From Euptelea pleiosperma (taxonomy: Eukaryota > Streptophyta > Magnoliopsida > Ranunculales > Eupteleaceae), in assembly GCA_035048495.1 (NCBI GenBank), contig CM068552.1, positions 11,137,501 through 11,201,500 on the forward strand: a DNA stretch of 64,000 nucleotides, written 5' to 3'. Shown piece by piece: positions 12,101-27,100 of the stretch; position 1 is the first letter of the stretch, and each line of letters opens with the position of its first letter. The notes beneath the pieces were generated by a model that was not told the DNA's origin, searched no databases, and was given only the letters and a program-made list of their open reading frames with translations. A program made the position numbers and the translations under genes.

Positions 12101-15100
12101 ATTGAATCTTTTTTCAATTTAGAAAAAAGTGAAAGCTTTTTCATCTATAGGTTTTACCCTGCCTCTCCTTCCTTCTGATGTTTTGTTAACAAAGATAGAT
12201 CAATGAGCCTTGATTTGGTTCTCGTCATTTTACAATTGTGGGTGAACATGATCTCCCATTAGACCATTAGTGATATGGCAGTTTTAAACTTAGGGTTTTG
12301 AGTTAGAAAACCCTTGCCTCCAAATCATGACTGTCAAGTAGAATCTATTATGCCATTTTCCCTTGGTCTTAGTCTGCGAGAATGTTTATCAGTAGTGTGT
12401 TGAATGCATCAACAGATGATTGTTGATTCATAGATGAAAGATCTGAACATCAAGAGTGAGAATTGGACAATTTTTTATTATGAAATGGATCGTGACTATG
12501 GAATCACAAAGAGCAACAGGTTGTTACTCGATGAACATCAACAAAGATTTCGGATGCTGTCACGGAGGGATACTCTGAAAACCATAACAAAGCTTGTAGT
12601 GAGTCTAGTAACTAGTATATTAGTATATTTCTCCTTATAGACAAGGTGACAACGCCCTAAGTGATTATTGCCCCTCCCTTAGGGTGATGTGGGAAGAATT
12701 TAGCTACTTCTACATATATCAACTCATTCTCCCAAGAATGCTGAAGAGTTGTGTATCATCTTCTAAAGAACAAAAGATCTTCAAGTTTCTTGCTAGATTG
12801 AACTGTTTTAGTATATTGCTGTTCAAATATTAGGTCATGAGCTCTCAAGCATGTATTTGTACTCATTTAATCAACCATGCTTCTCTTTCTTGGTAATGTA
12901 CTTCTTGAATCATTAATTTCTCTTGGAGCTATTGGTCATACACTGACATGCTTGACTATGTCTACGTCTAAGGTTTCATTGTATACATTGTATTGCAAAA
13001 TGAATGTTTCATATAGAAGGGCATTGTACTGTTTCTTTTAGTTTAATCTTGTCCTATAATAACTGGCCACCGCAGAGGGTATCTGGGAGGTCCTTTCACA
13101 TTGATTTTCACTATACATCCTCTAATTTGAGTTTCCTTTCTTGTTCCAGAGCCATTTTCAATTTGTGTGACAAAGTTACGTGATGCTACACATATAGTGG
13201 CTGCCTTTTCATGTTATCACTGGTTTCCAGGTTGTCGTGTTCCTAATTAGATACAGATATTTTGATGTCCAAACTCCACATGCACATCTTCTTTCACAAA
13301 ATAAAATTTCCTTCTCCTCAAATATTTGCTTATAAATTGTTTCAATGAGTATTCTAATCACTCACTAAAGTGTTCTAGTATCCAAGTTTTTGTGTATTGA
13401 TTAACTCTGGTTAAATGTTTCTCACCTCTAATCTACTATTCAATGGTTACCCTCTGAAATGTGCTTACTCGCCCATGAGAATTCTTCTAGTGAGGTTGTG
13501 GAGAATTGATGCTATTAGATGTACTCAATGCCACACATGTTCCTATGGAATTTGGGGAAGAAAGAGAAAAAGAGAGATCCTCTCTACCCTAATATTATTA
13601 ACATGGGGATGTACAATTACATAAATGCCCTTAATGAGCTGAGATGATAAGAATGACAAGATTACCTCCAACATACATCATATGTCCCAAGTACGAAGAA
13701 AAAAACCTATTACGTTCTTAACTCTCCTACACTTCCCCTCAAGTTGGAGCATGTATATTAAACATGCCAGCTTGGACATGAAATTCTCTTGGTATTACTA
13801 TAAACGTCCTAGAGGGGGGGTGAATACAAAGAATGGGCTTTGGGCAGGTTTGGAGAAGTTGGGTCCGAATATGTATCTCTTCGGCTTCTTTTTCGGTCTT
13901 GGTGAATGGTACGCCAGCTGGTTTCTTCAGTAGTTCGAGGGGCCTCAGACAAGGGGACCCGCTGTCCCCCTTCCTTTTCATTGTGGTGATGGAGGCTCTT
14001 GGCAGATTGATCTCTAAAGCTGTCAACCTGGGGGAGTTGAGTGGCTTCCGCTTGGGGGAGTCGGGGCCAACGATCTCTCATTTGCAGTTTGCTGATGATA
14101 GGTTGATCTTCCTAGGGGCAGTCAAGGATCATTGTATCCTTATGAGAGGCCTCCTTGTTTGCTTTGAAGCGGTTTCGGGACTCAAGGTATACTGCGGCAA
14201 AAGCAAAGCCTTTCCGATGGGGGTCATCGAGATTTTGAGGGCTTGTTGTCGGCCTTGGGGGTCTGGCAGGCGACTCTCCTTGCTACTTACCGCTCTCCTT
14301 ATAGATCCAAAGCTATGTGGGATCCGATAATTGAAAGGGTGGAGAGGAAACTTGTTGTTTGGAAAGCCAAGTACCTGTCGAAAGGAGGCAAACTTGTTTT
14401 ATTAAAAAGCACCCTCTCCAACCTTCCCACCTACTTCCTTTCCTTATTTCCATGCCGATTGCAGTAGTAGGCAAGGTGGAGACGTTGATGTGCCGGTTTC
14501 TGTGGTTTGGCAAGACAGATGCTTCCGGGTTCCACTTGGTCAACTGGAAGCTTGTTTGTTCCCCCAAGAAGGGGGTGGTTTAGGTGTAAAGAACCTACGC
14601 CTTATGAACCTGGCTCTCCTTGGGAAATGGATATGGCGCTTTGCTACGGAGGAGGATAGCCTATGGAGGAAGGCTATAGCGGCTAGACATGGCTGTGATC
14701 CCTTGGGTTGGTATTGCAGAATCGTTCGTGCTCCGTACGGTTGTGGTGTGGAAGGGAATTTTAAAGACCTTACCTTCATTCCTTGCTGGCATTCGCTTCA
14801 AGGTGGGGAAGGGAGATAGAGTGTTATTCTGGCATGATGTTTGGTGCGAGGACGGGCCCCTCAAGGAGGACATCCCACAGATCTTTGCTATCTCCTATAA
14901 GAAAGGCGATACAATGTAGAATGTTGACCTACAGACTGAGGACGGTATATCTTGGGACCTGGGCTTAAGACACAACCTTAATGATTGGGAGATCCCTTCT
15001 ATGGCCTCCCTTCTCCAAAGGTTAGATGGGATGGTCTTGGATCAGGTTAAGGATGATATCATGTGGTGGATTGATAGGTCGGATGGCCTTTTCTTTGTTC

Positions 15101-18100
15101 GCACCTTTTACTCGATGCTAGATCATTCTTGGAGAATGGCCCATGCTCTCACCAGCTCCCCCATCCCTAGAGACTTTCCGACTTCAAAGATTTGGGGTAT
15201 GAAGGTGCCATCGAAAGTGGCTTTCTTTGTTTGGACTGCATCCCTGGAGAAGATTCTCACGGTAGATAATCTCATCAAAAGGAAGATGATTATGGTTAAC
15301 TACTGTGTAATGTGTAAGGAAGCAGGTAAGTCAGTCAACCATCTTTTGCTCCACTGCAGGATAGCTCGGGAAGTATGGGGACTTTTCTTTCAAGCTTTCA
15401 ACATTTGTTGGGTTGTCCCTGTTTCGGTTCTCCAGACTATACAAAGTTGGTCTTCCTTTTGTTTCCCTCCCTGTGGCCGCAGGATTTGGAGTCTCCTCCC
15501 CTTTGCTATTTGGTGGGGCCTTTGGAATGAGAGAAATAGTAGAATTTTTTACGACAAGGAGGCGTCGTCCTTCGATCTAGTGCTATCCATCAAGGCCCTT
15601 CTGTTTTTGTGGTCTAAGATGTTTGAGGAATGTAAAGGGTTAGCTTTTGAGGATCTAGTCTTTAGATGGGATTCCATTGTGCATAGGGGTAGTTAGGTCG
15701 TTCCTTCCTAGGAGGTCTCCTCGACCTCCTCTCCTTGTATGTTTATCAATAATATTTTACCTTATCAAAAAAAAAAAAAATAGGACAATATTGAATCCTT
15801 TAAAAATTATACGGATTAAGGTTAAGTTCAATGACTCAATATCCAATCACACAAGTATCCAATCACACAAGCATTCAATCATAAACAGATAATCAGATGA
15901 ACAGAATAGATAGAGATTAGAGACAATGAGAACACGCCACAACACAGAGAGTTATAGTGGTTCCGTGTTCGCACACCTACATCCACTGTCACACGCACAA
16001 TCGAGCTCAATCCACTATTCAATCAAGCAATACACTTTAATAATTGAATAACCAACGACTGGCAATATCACTAACCTATACGCGAGATATCAAAATCTCT
16101 CACACACCTATTGACGCTATATGTAGCAATCTACCGCCTAGTTCTGCTCTAGGTCAAGCCAAGTCAAGATGGGTCTCAACTCTTGTGGGAACTTTCCCAC
16201 ACGGTTCCAAGTGAGTGAAGATTCACTAGAACTCAATCAGGGTTTAGATATTCAATTACCTCATTGAGGTTCAAAACAAAGGGACTTACCTCTCGAGATG
16301 CCGAGAAGAAAATCCGCGGAGCTTAGAGTAAAGCTCCTCACAAAGTGGTGCAAATCCGAGTGATAATCGATTTCCGTTAAGCACGTGCATTCATCAAATG
16401 CGTAGGAATCACAAGTAACCGCACCCACCAAATCTCCTTCAATGAATCTTCTCAAGCGTGATGATTCAAACAAATAGGCTCTCAAGTCTAGGGTTTTTGT
16501 TCAAAATAGCTCAAAAGTCCTCTCAAAGTTCATACCCTAAAATGTTAAAAGTCGAGCCTAAATAGAGTAAAAATGAGGTCCTTCAACGGATAGATTTTCC
16601 CAAAATGGAAAGAGCGAGGGCAACCCAAGAAAGAGGGGGCGACCTAGCTTCTCTCAGACAAAGTGCTGAAAAGAGCGGGCACCCCAAGAAAGAGCGGTCG
16701 CCCGAGCTCCAAAAAATAGCACCAACCCCCTTCGGTAAAATTGACATAACTTTTGCTCCCGAAGTCCGATTTGGATAATTCAAAGCTCGTTGGAAAGCTA
16801 ATGAAATTATCTATCCAATGATATAGGATATGAAGTATGTGGATGGATATTTAATTGTCCAAAACAAAGAACTAGCCTAATGTCAATAAGGAGTTAAACC
16901 AATAAAGTCTAATAAGTGAAGATTAACCTACAGACACAAACATTATATACCTTTTGAGTTTGGATCATCTTGGGCTGTCTTTGAACACTTTCAAAACTTG
17001 TTGAAGATGAATAAATATTTGATGTGCAAAGCTTGAGGCTTGATCGTGATGAACTTGAAGAATTTTGTTTGATCTCCTTTGAAGTGTTGGATCAGATGAC
17101 TATCTGTACAACTTGATCCAATGCAGCTTTGTTGTTCATGCCTTGTCTCTCTCAGATATTACATGACTTAGAATAGACAATAACAAATACAAGATGACAT
17201 ATATTTGTCATGGAATTGACAATACAATAAAATATGGCTTTACAGGACACACTAATTGAATGTGCTGCCTTAAATTAGGGGTGTTAATTTGTACCCGTGG
17301 AACCAATACTCGATAGGAACTAGAACTGGTTATCCTGGTTTTGGGACTAGCTACTTTGAAACTGGATCTAAGAAGATCCAAAACTGATTATACCCAGAAC
17401 TGATAGGAACTGAAAGTTCCAGTTCTTAATAGACTAATACTTGAACCGAACCTGAACTGGTAAGACCTAGAATCGACATATGTAGGAGTGCAAATTTATC
17501 AAGTTTTTTTTCTAAACAATAGTATGAAAATTACATTAAATATATTATATCTAGATAGGGCCGTCTCGATACAAGTTGAGGCCTAAGGCGAAAACTCTAT
17601 ACGAGGCCTTTTTTGATATTTAATATATTAATTAAAAAATTAACTATATAATAGAAAATATTATTTAGCAACTTTTCTTGATGATAAAAAACTATGGAAG
17701 AATTTTAGATGCAGAGGATTCCTGATGCAATCGATGCAGAGGACTCTCATGGCCCTATATAGATCATTTTTTGGGTCCACTAACCTGCATGGGTTTTAGT
17801 CCACCTATTGGTGGATTAACACTAAAAATCAGCTTGATTGATGATTTCTAGCCTTTGGATTTACTACCCAAACAAACATGCTTGAATCTTTGTGCCTCTA
17901 AAAACAATTTGAATGCTTCTTCATAAGAATCGTAGCTCACAAATCATTGATCATGGAATTATACATCATTGGACCAGCGATTGACTTGAACTAAAAATTG
18001 AAACTGTGGATTCTAGATTGTTGAACTTTGAGTACATATCAACTAGAGACTTTTGCACAAATGGGTCTAATGCAAAATTAGAGACTATCACTTGGGCATG

Positions 18101-21100
18101 GATTTGCTTCCCCAAATTGACCCATTTCAGCTTCAAGAAAAAACAAACTAGTTCTGATTTAAAGCTTGTTTTTGCAAATGGGGCATAAGATTTAAGGCAA
18201 ATTGAGGGGTATCCGATTGAGAATAAAGGAGACTATTTCCCTCAAGCATTTCATCGAAGAGTTTTCGGGCGGAGATAAAATCTGAGCATTTGGAGTGCAG
18301 ATTTAAAAGATGATTGAAGAGTTGGGTTTCTGGTTGGAAACTAGATTTGATGATTTGACCATGGATTTATTTCCCAATTGGAAGAGATTTTTAGCTTGTG
18401 GAACTCTTGATTGCAGAAATCATCTTTGTGAAGAAAAATCAACAAAAATCACTCATTTTTCATGTAGTGGGACATAAGCTGGGGGCCTTTTTTCACCGAG
18501 GGGTCTTAATGGCCTTAAGGTAGAGACGACCTTAATGGCCTAGTGTTGCATCTGCACCTTCTACTGGTACTCCTAGTATTATTGTACCTAGTGATATACC
18601 AATGAGTGCAGATGTTACTAGAGAGCCAGAAAGTTATATGGATACATCATCCCAAGAACCTAAAGGTTGAAAAAAGAGATCCAAAGTGTGGTGAAGACTT
18701 TGAAGAAAAAGTTGGGGGATAGTAGTATTCAAGTTATTTGCTTGCATTGTAAGAAGCCATTTGACCATTATAGTCTAAAAGAAACTACCCATTTGGCGAA
18801 TCATACAAAACTTGATAACGACACTATTGTTAGAAGCATTATCCACTGTTATAGCGAATAACTGCTTATCAATGTTTTAAGCCAGCCCTTAAGACTTGAT
18901 AACGGCACTAAGAGCATCTCTAGTGTCACGCCTCGGACTCGGGCACCCGGATCCGACCCGAACGCCTGAAAAACGACCTGTTTACCCAAGATCCAGGGTG
19001 TGATAAAAATAAAAAAAATAAAATACTCTGAAATAATTTTTAAAAATGATCATAATTCATAATAGATCAAAATAAAAATATTTTGTAAAGACATTTTGGC
19101 TAAAACTTCTGTTCGATAGGCTTTTTGAATTAACTTTTCAGAATTTAAGCGGGTATGCGTAAAATTTTTAAAAAACTATAATTTCAATAAAAAATAATTT
19201 TATTAATTATTTACGATTAAAAACTCATTTTAAGCATTTTTGTTAAGGCACTTTGCCCAGAAATATCGTTTACTATTTTATTTTAACAGTTTAACTCAGA
19301 AATCTGCCCTAACAATAACGGTACCCAGATAATACGTAAAAATAATTATAAGCACCGTACATCAATAAAAATTAATGCATTGGTTAAGAATTCATAATCA
19401 TGTATTTAAAAGATTAAATCAAAAAGTCTAAGAAGTCAAATATTTATCATCCACATGATTTTAAAATTAAATAAAACTTTTAAATAATAGACAATGCGAG
19501 TCTTTAACAATTAAGCCTCTAAAAATCATACAAAAAAAATATCTAGAGTCCTGCATTGATCTTATCAATATTCTCACATTGCCCTCCATGCTATTATCGC
19601 TCTCATCAAGTGCATCAACTCCGAAATTCACACTGTCCTCAATTAAGTCTGGAATGTTTGGTAAATACCATGAGCCAAAGCCCAGTAGATAATCCACTGT
19701 ACATCACATATTTATCGCAGATAATATCGCATATTCTAATTCAAAATTCATGGCATATGCATAACAGATAATATAAACCAATAACGTTAACCAAGAATAA
19801 TAAATATTTCTCACAATTAGTCCAATATCATTATTTTCATACGATTGTTACTATAACCCAATCTCGGGTCTCTTTCTCCTTCCCACGCCGGGAGTAGCCA
19901 AAAGGCTCTTCTGCAGGGGTCTGGGGTCTTTCACCCTAGGGCTCCAGGCCCTTTTTAATTTTTTATTTCCACGGGTATCCATTAGGATCACACCCGAACT
20001 AACACTTCAATATTATACCGAATCATTATCTATAACCTTTTTTTTTTCCTAGCACACCAGCTGATCTAAATCACAATAATATCTATAACATCATCAATTA
20101 AGCACATACATATAACGTGATTACCAAAGTAAAATAAGGGAGATTATCTATTAAAATATGTATGTGTACCTAGCTTTTCCGTTGATCTTCATCCGTACTT
20201 GAATCAATGGTGAAAAAAGTAGCCGCGAATGTCTTTACCGATTGTTGTTAGATGAAGTTGAGATTCGAGTATGTCGAATGTCTAGATAATAGGAATATTT
20301 TTGTCTAAAGGGGTAATGTCAAATGGTGAGACGTTATGTGTTTCTAAGGCTTCGAAAGTTCTTCAAGTTCTTCTCTAATAGAGGTGCTTCAATGGAGGAA
20401 GATGGAGAGAGAGATGAGAGGAATATTAATTGGAGTGATGGTTTAGGGTTTGTAAGATTTCCCAAGCTCCAATGCTTTATTAACTAGCTTTAGAAAGTAT
20501 AGTTTCTAATTTTAGGTGATTTTCATAACTTTAAAAGGGATGAATTTTATAACTCACTAAAAGGCTTATTTTAAGATGGATATGAGTTAAAATGGGTCTA
20601 AGGCCTATGGGTATTAAGTAGGCTTCATTTTAGATTATTATTAAGTCTAAAATGCCTCTAAATTAGCCCTACGGCCCACTCAACAAGTATAACTCACTAA
20701 TTAGTTATTACAACTATACCATTTATAGACCACAATAGAAATATAGTTAACTATCTTTCAAAATAAATTGTAAAAAAGAAATTAAGGAGTCAATTTCAAT
20801 TTTTTAGAATTAATTTACTCAAAATCCATAAACAAAAGTTCAGGGTATTACATCTAGTATGCGGAGTAGGCATTATTTGACAACTGATGAGCTTCTTATG
20901 TAACTTCCATGTCTGTTGTGAGGCTAACTTTAGAAGACAATTGGTCAAATAACCCTTGCAATTCATCTTCCATCTCATTGTACACTTTCATGACATCGGC
21001 ACGAATTGTGTTTCTTAAATAGAACTTATAGACATGGTTCACACCCTTCGTGAACACTTGAAAATATTGATATTCGGTTATATTGAACGGATAATCATGT

Positions 21101-24100
21101 TTGGCAATCATTTGAGTAAAATCCATCCGCGTTCCTTGTGGATCATAGTTCTAACTTCCTAACTTATCAAGCTCGCTAACAGACTTTTTAACAGCAAAAA
21201 GTTGTTGACCAACATCTTTATGTGTCCTCCTCACACAAGTTTTTATATGATTCGTCAAATAGGTAGTTCATTTTAGACTAGAACCATCAAATGTCGTCTT
21301 ACAATGCAAGCAAATAGCTTGAATACTACTATCCCCCAACTTTTTCTTCAAACTCTAACCACACTTTGGATATCTTTTTTCGACCTTTAGGTTGTTAGGA
21401 TGAGTATCCATATAACTTTATGCCTATCTAGTAACAACATTTGTACTCATTACTATATCATTAGGTCCAACAATACCAGGAGAAGGTGTAGATGCAACAC
21501 TAGGAGCAATATTAATATGTAATTAGACATTTCTACAAACCTACAAAATAACAACTATTCAACCAACTATTAATGCATGTATGAATGAAATGTAAATGAG
21601 TTAAAAGCCTAATTAGACACAATATTTGTAGGGTAGCAAATACAACTTTATAACTAAAGTTGTAAAAATAACAAAAAAAGAAAAAGGAATTACAACATGA
21701 AACAACTTTAGAATTAGGGTTTTAAAGGGCATGGAGTGTGGACAGGAAGAGGAGTCGTCGAACTATTGAGAAATCGGATCAGATATTATCGAAGCGGATA
21801 TGCCAATATCCGTATCCGAAATCCATTTGAATATTATAACAGTATCCAAATTCGAATCTGATATCCGAAATTTCAAATGCAGATTCAAATTTTCAACTAT
21901 CCATTGACAGGCCTATTCAAGCCCTGTTTCGGCACTATAGGGGTCTTGGCTAGATGAAGTTTGACTACACTGAACTCGAGCAATGTTATAAACATTTCGG
22001 GACTTCTGTAACAATATAGGTACTAGTTATATTAAGTGTTTCTTCATGGTTGGATTCTTTTCCAATTCCTTTTGTTATTTTCTCTTGAGAAGTCATTTTA
22101 AAAAATCTCACTTTACACACATTTGCTAAGAGAAATACTAATGAAACAACTCGGTCATCAAATAACAATCATATTTGAGGCTAAATATGCTTTTAGGCTA
22201 CTAATTTGCATGGAAAATTGAACATTTGGTGAACAAGGATTCTTGACGTATGCAGGTAAAGAATTTTGCCCATTCGTATTTTGGGCTTCCATATCACACT
22301 TATGGATTGCCTCTAATGCTTTCAAAGAAGGTGAATGCATGAAGACATCTGCATGATACTGAAGGTCATTTCTTTTCATCAAGATTGTGAAGCGTGATTG
22401 ATGTTATGTTTGCTAATGTTTTTATTCAGATAAATGTAATTGTGTGCCTTACCTATTAAAACTGCATTTGGGCTGGAAAACTAGGCTTGGTGGATGTGTA
22501 CCGGTATGTAATTTAAATGATTATGGATAAAAGCATGAAATTATGTTATTAGTATGTTATGAGTGGTGATATTGGAGCTTTTCTCTTGTTTGAACAACCT
22601 AATTTTCATTTATTCTGAAATCTACACAAAACGTTCTTACTTCAACATGTAGCTAAACTTGTTAGGTTATTTATCATTCAATCAACCTTATTTCACATCC
22701 TTGAAAATTAAAACAAGTTTCATGCTTTCATTTAGACATATCAATGCTGCTACTGAAATTTTTATTATACTCCGATGATGCTCTACTATGGCATTGTTTC
22801 CGTAACTCCAACAAGTCCCAGGTGGATGCGTTTAATTGGCTTTCTTGATCTCCTTGACAGTGGTGGGAGAAGAGTGATTGGACCGGATACAAAGAACTAG
22901 GTATATTAATTACCTTATCATTTGCACACTTCCATATTTTTATTTGACAAATGTCACTTCGTGTTGCTTGAGCATTCTAACCAATGATATAAGTGCTCAT
23001 TTTCATTAGTCTTGATTTTCCATAGGTGTGGAGAAATATGGTAAAAATGCTGAAGGGGATTCGTGGTGGGAAACATGGCAAGAAGTTCTTCATCAAGATG
23101 AATGGAGGTGCAATCTAAATGAAAACTTCAATACTTCATCATTGACATCATTTCATTGATATAACAACCATGGATGAATTTTATTCCCCTCTTATTAAGG
23201 AATTTTGAAGTTTCTATTTGTTGAGAGTCTTGAGACGAAAGATGTAATCGCCCAATTTAAGTTTTAAGTTAATGGTGAATAATATCTTTCATCTCTGTGA
23301 AATGCTTGCAATTAATTATTATGGGCTGCAATCCTGGCTCCATTTTCAAATTGCAGTAACCTGGCAAGGATAGAGCGGAGTGCACAAAAACAAGCAAAAT
23401 CAGGCACTGAAAATGCTGGATGGTATGAGAAATGGTGAGGAAATCTCTCAATGAACCTTTAATCATACTGCATTCTCATTTAGTACAACTGCTTAACTTT
23501 CAAGCATGCTATATATATATATATTAATGGTGCATTGACTCTGATTTCAGGTGGGAAAAATACAATGCTAAAGGTTGGACGGAAAAAGGAGCACATAAGT
23601 ATGGTAGACTGAATGAACAGTCATGGTGGGAGAAATGGGGAGAGCACTACGACGGAAGTGGATCTGTTTTGAAATGGTATTCTAAATTTTTTTTTCCTAC
23701 TGATTTAGACTTGATGTAGATTGTGCAAAGTATGGTGTAATGATTTGGTCCCATTTATATCTTAAAGTCAACTGGATCTCATACTTAAAACATACAGGTA
23801 GGAAAACAGACATTGGGTCTGCAAAATACATTTTAGAGATAACAATAACATTATTCCTAGCATTAAGTTGGCATGTCAAATCCAGTCCAGTAACATGTAA
23901 TGATACGTATAGACATGGATATGCATGTCCAACAGAAATATGAAAATAAACAAATTAATTTTATCATATATAGCATACCATCCAATTTCAGTTCATAAAA
24001 TTAAATCCTACCTAGAGATTATGTTGACATATCATTTATCTAGTATGATGCACAGTATGATAAATTGATAAGCAAGCATTATACTGGTAAGACGAGTGTA

Positions 24101-27100
24101 TGTTGCATGATTTTAGAACATAAAGAAATCAATTACATATGGTCAACAGTGTCCAATATAATGTTATTATGATAATGTCTCTCCAATTCATGAATTTTCA
24201 TACAATTTGATGGTATGCTTATTTACAGTATTTAAGTGAACATTCGTGAAGACTAGCACCCCTTGTATGTCTACACATCCAGTATATTAGAAGATATATG
24301 TGGGAAAACCTACCTATTTTTAATGGATAATCGAAATACCAACAATTTGCTGATATGCTTATTTACAGTATTTAAGTGAACATTCATGAAGATTAGCACC
24401 CCTTGTATGTCTACACATCCAGTAGATATATGTGGGAAAATCTGCCTATTTTTAATGGATGATCCAAATACCAATGAATATATATTTCATCAGTTTTGGC
24501 AACAGAATAACAATATGACCTATGGACCGAATATTCTACATCAAAGTGCTGACATCTAGTGGGATACAATAGTGTATTTGCCAACGAGAAGCCCAGGAGT
24601 AGTACCCAAGCAGTTTTGCTGACTCTGTGGTGAGGCACCTAATTTACTAATTTTTGTGCATTTTCTGTCAAATTCCCCAATAGATGTCTTTAAGATGGTA
24701 CAAGTTGACTCTTAACTCTGTTTTTGCCAATCAATTTTCCTAACACAGGCTTGAACGAGAAAACCGACATTATACCTTAATTGTTGAAGAGAGTGGAAGG
24801 AAAATATGCTTCATAAATGGTAAAAAAGGGTTATAATCAGTAGTAAAAGTAAGCGAGTTTCCTGAGGTGCTTTTTAGAGTACAAAACAAAGCACCTCAGC
24901 CCCTCTTAATATAATCCCTTTTATCGATAAAAAAAAAAAGAGTACAAAACAAAGCAAAAAAAGAAGTTAAAATTACATAAAAAAATTATCAGGGTTGGTG
25001 TGTGCGGAACTAAGAGACAACTGTCGTCAATCTATGAGTGTATAAATACAAATGACAGGAACGAGCTACTTGTCTAAGTTACTAACAGGCATATAAAATA
25101 AGATGAGTAACCAAGCTTGAGGTATACAGTTTCTTCTTTTTGTTTGATGTATATTGACAGTAAGGTTACGTGTTTACATAGAAGAATGGATCTTTCTGCT
25201 TGACAGATCATGAAAGCTTATACACTGCTTAACACTGGCAAAACTGAGGTACAAGCGGGCTAACACCAACCAGGAAGACAAAAGATCTCGTTAAATGATT
25301 GATTTATTACTTTAATGTATACTACATTGAATTGGGCTAAAAGGTAAAATACATAGATTGCCCTTATTTTGAAATAAAGATAAGAGTTTTAGAGAATCTT
25401 TTCATCAATGAAGACCTCAATGTGGCACAATTTGTTCAAAGAAAAAGGAACAATACGTTCAATAAGTTATAGAGGAATGCTAGGAAGCAATAGAAGTGCA
25501 GCCACCTTTGCTACCCCGCTAACATGTTACACTTTTTTATTTTGATTATGATGAAGTTGTCATTAGAAGTAACTCGTCTCTGAATTACATTCATCTATGT
25601 TTATCAGCTGAAAAGGCTGTTAGTGATAATTATATCTTGCCTATGTAACAATGGCACAGACAGACACAGACACAGATACGAGGTGTCTGACATGGCATCT
25701 TTAAGAAGCATGACACGAAGACACATCCGTGCATATGTATTAAATATAAATGAGATAAGAAATATAGGAAAAGTAAGCGAAACATTTCTATACGCCGTGG
25801 AACTATCCAATAACATTGATAAATACAAGTAGATTTGTAAGAGAAGACTACCAAACAACTACAACTGTGTTTAACAACTTAACAAAGTATTGTATGGGGG
25901 ATGGAACACACCCACCCTCTTTTAAAAATCCTTTATTAGATCATTAAAAGAAAGGGTGACACTACTGTATGTGTCAGGATGTGTCGACACACGTTTTCAT
26001 GTATTGACATTTCTGACACGGGTAAAAGTGCTGTGTCCTTGTTAAATAGTCTCTTGCAGTTCAACCTATCCTGACCTTTTGATGAAAAACATGTTTTTTT
26101 CCCGGAGCTGTAGATTTGTACCAGTGATGGATATGAAGGAATATGCAATCTTGCATTGAATTTTTCTTGTCTTTTTTCTCAGGACAGATAAATGGGCAGA
26201 GACCGAACTAGGAACTAGATGGGGAGACAAGTGGGAAGATAAATTCTTTGCTGGCATAGGTTCACGTCAAGGAGAGACTTGGCATGTATCACCTGCCGGT
26301 GAACGTATGTCTATTCCCTTAATTTTTATATTATAATGCTTTAATTCTTTAGACTATATTGTCTATCCATCACGGTTCTTGGAAAGTTCTAGAAATGAAT
26401 TAGTTCCTTTTGTTTTCCTATGCCACTAATTCTCATTATTTTCATAATATTGTTATTATTAGAGAGGCTATAGATGTATATATATGTCCAGGCTGCTGCT
26501 GCAGATTTCCTGCATATCATTGGCAGAGAAAAATTTAAATTCTAAATAGATTTACTACAGAAATTTATCAATCCAAAAAAGAAGTCTGATTTTAATTGTG
26601 CCATCTATTAGTTTTTGAGCTCTGCATGCTGCGATAGATATCCAAAGATGTATTTCCTGTGAAACTTTACATAATACTCGTCATGTTTTAATATCTATTA
26701 AAATTCTTTGTTTTTTACTGAACTTGCTGATATGTTGACAAACATTCCTAATTCTTGAATAATAATACGAAAAGGATGAACCTTTTTGGCAAATTGGAGG
26801 AACAGCACTTTTATGGTGTATTTTTGAAAGATGCAAAAGCCAGAAGGTTCATAGAACTTAAAAATGATTTTGCTGAACACCTTATTCCTCCAAGAGACTT
26901 CTAATCAATACAAATTCAATCAAACCTAACCTTGCTAATGGTAGAATAAAATTTTACTGTTCTAGTATGATTACTATGTAATATTTAGCACTCTCTGTCT
27001 TTACATTTTATAACTATAAAACTCGTACATTTCAACTCATTTGAAGCACTTGTGTTTTGTTCTACTTTGTATACACATGGGTAGGTATCACTAAGAATTA

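Larger units (their letters stand above)
23677..26182 (+). other. ESV1 intron 7
   Basis: A 2.5-kb intron holding a 140-bp tandem duplication and a 45-bp LINE tail (listed separately). It is otherwise AT-rich with no gene. Confidence 0.75.

Noticed and set aside
22158..22382. 74-codon minus-strand frame in ESV1 intron 3
   Set aside because: The composition looks fairly protein-like, but no family is recognised and no splice context or second exon was found.
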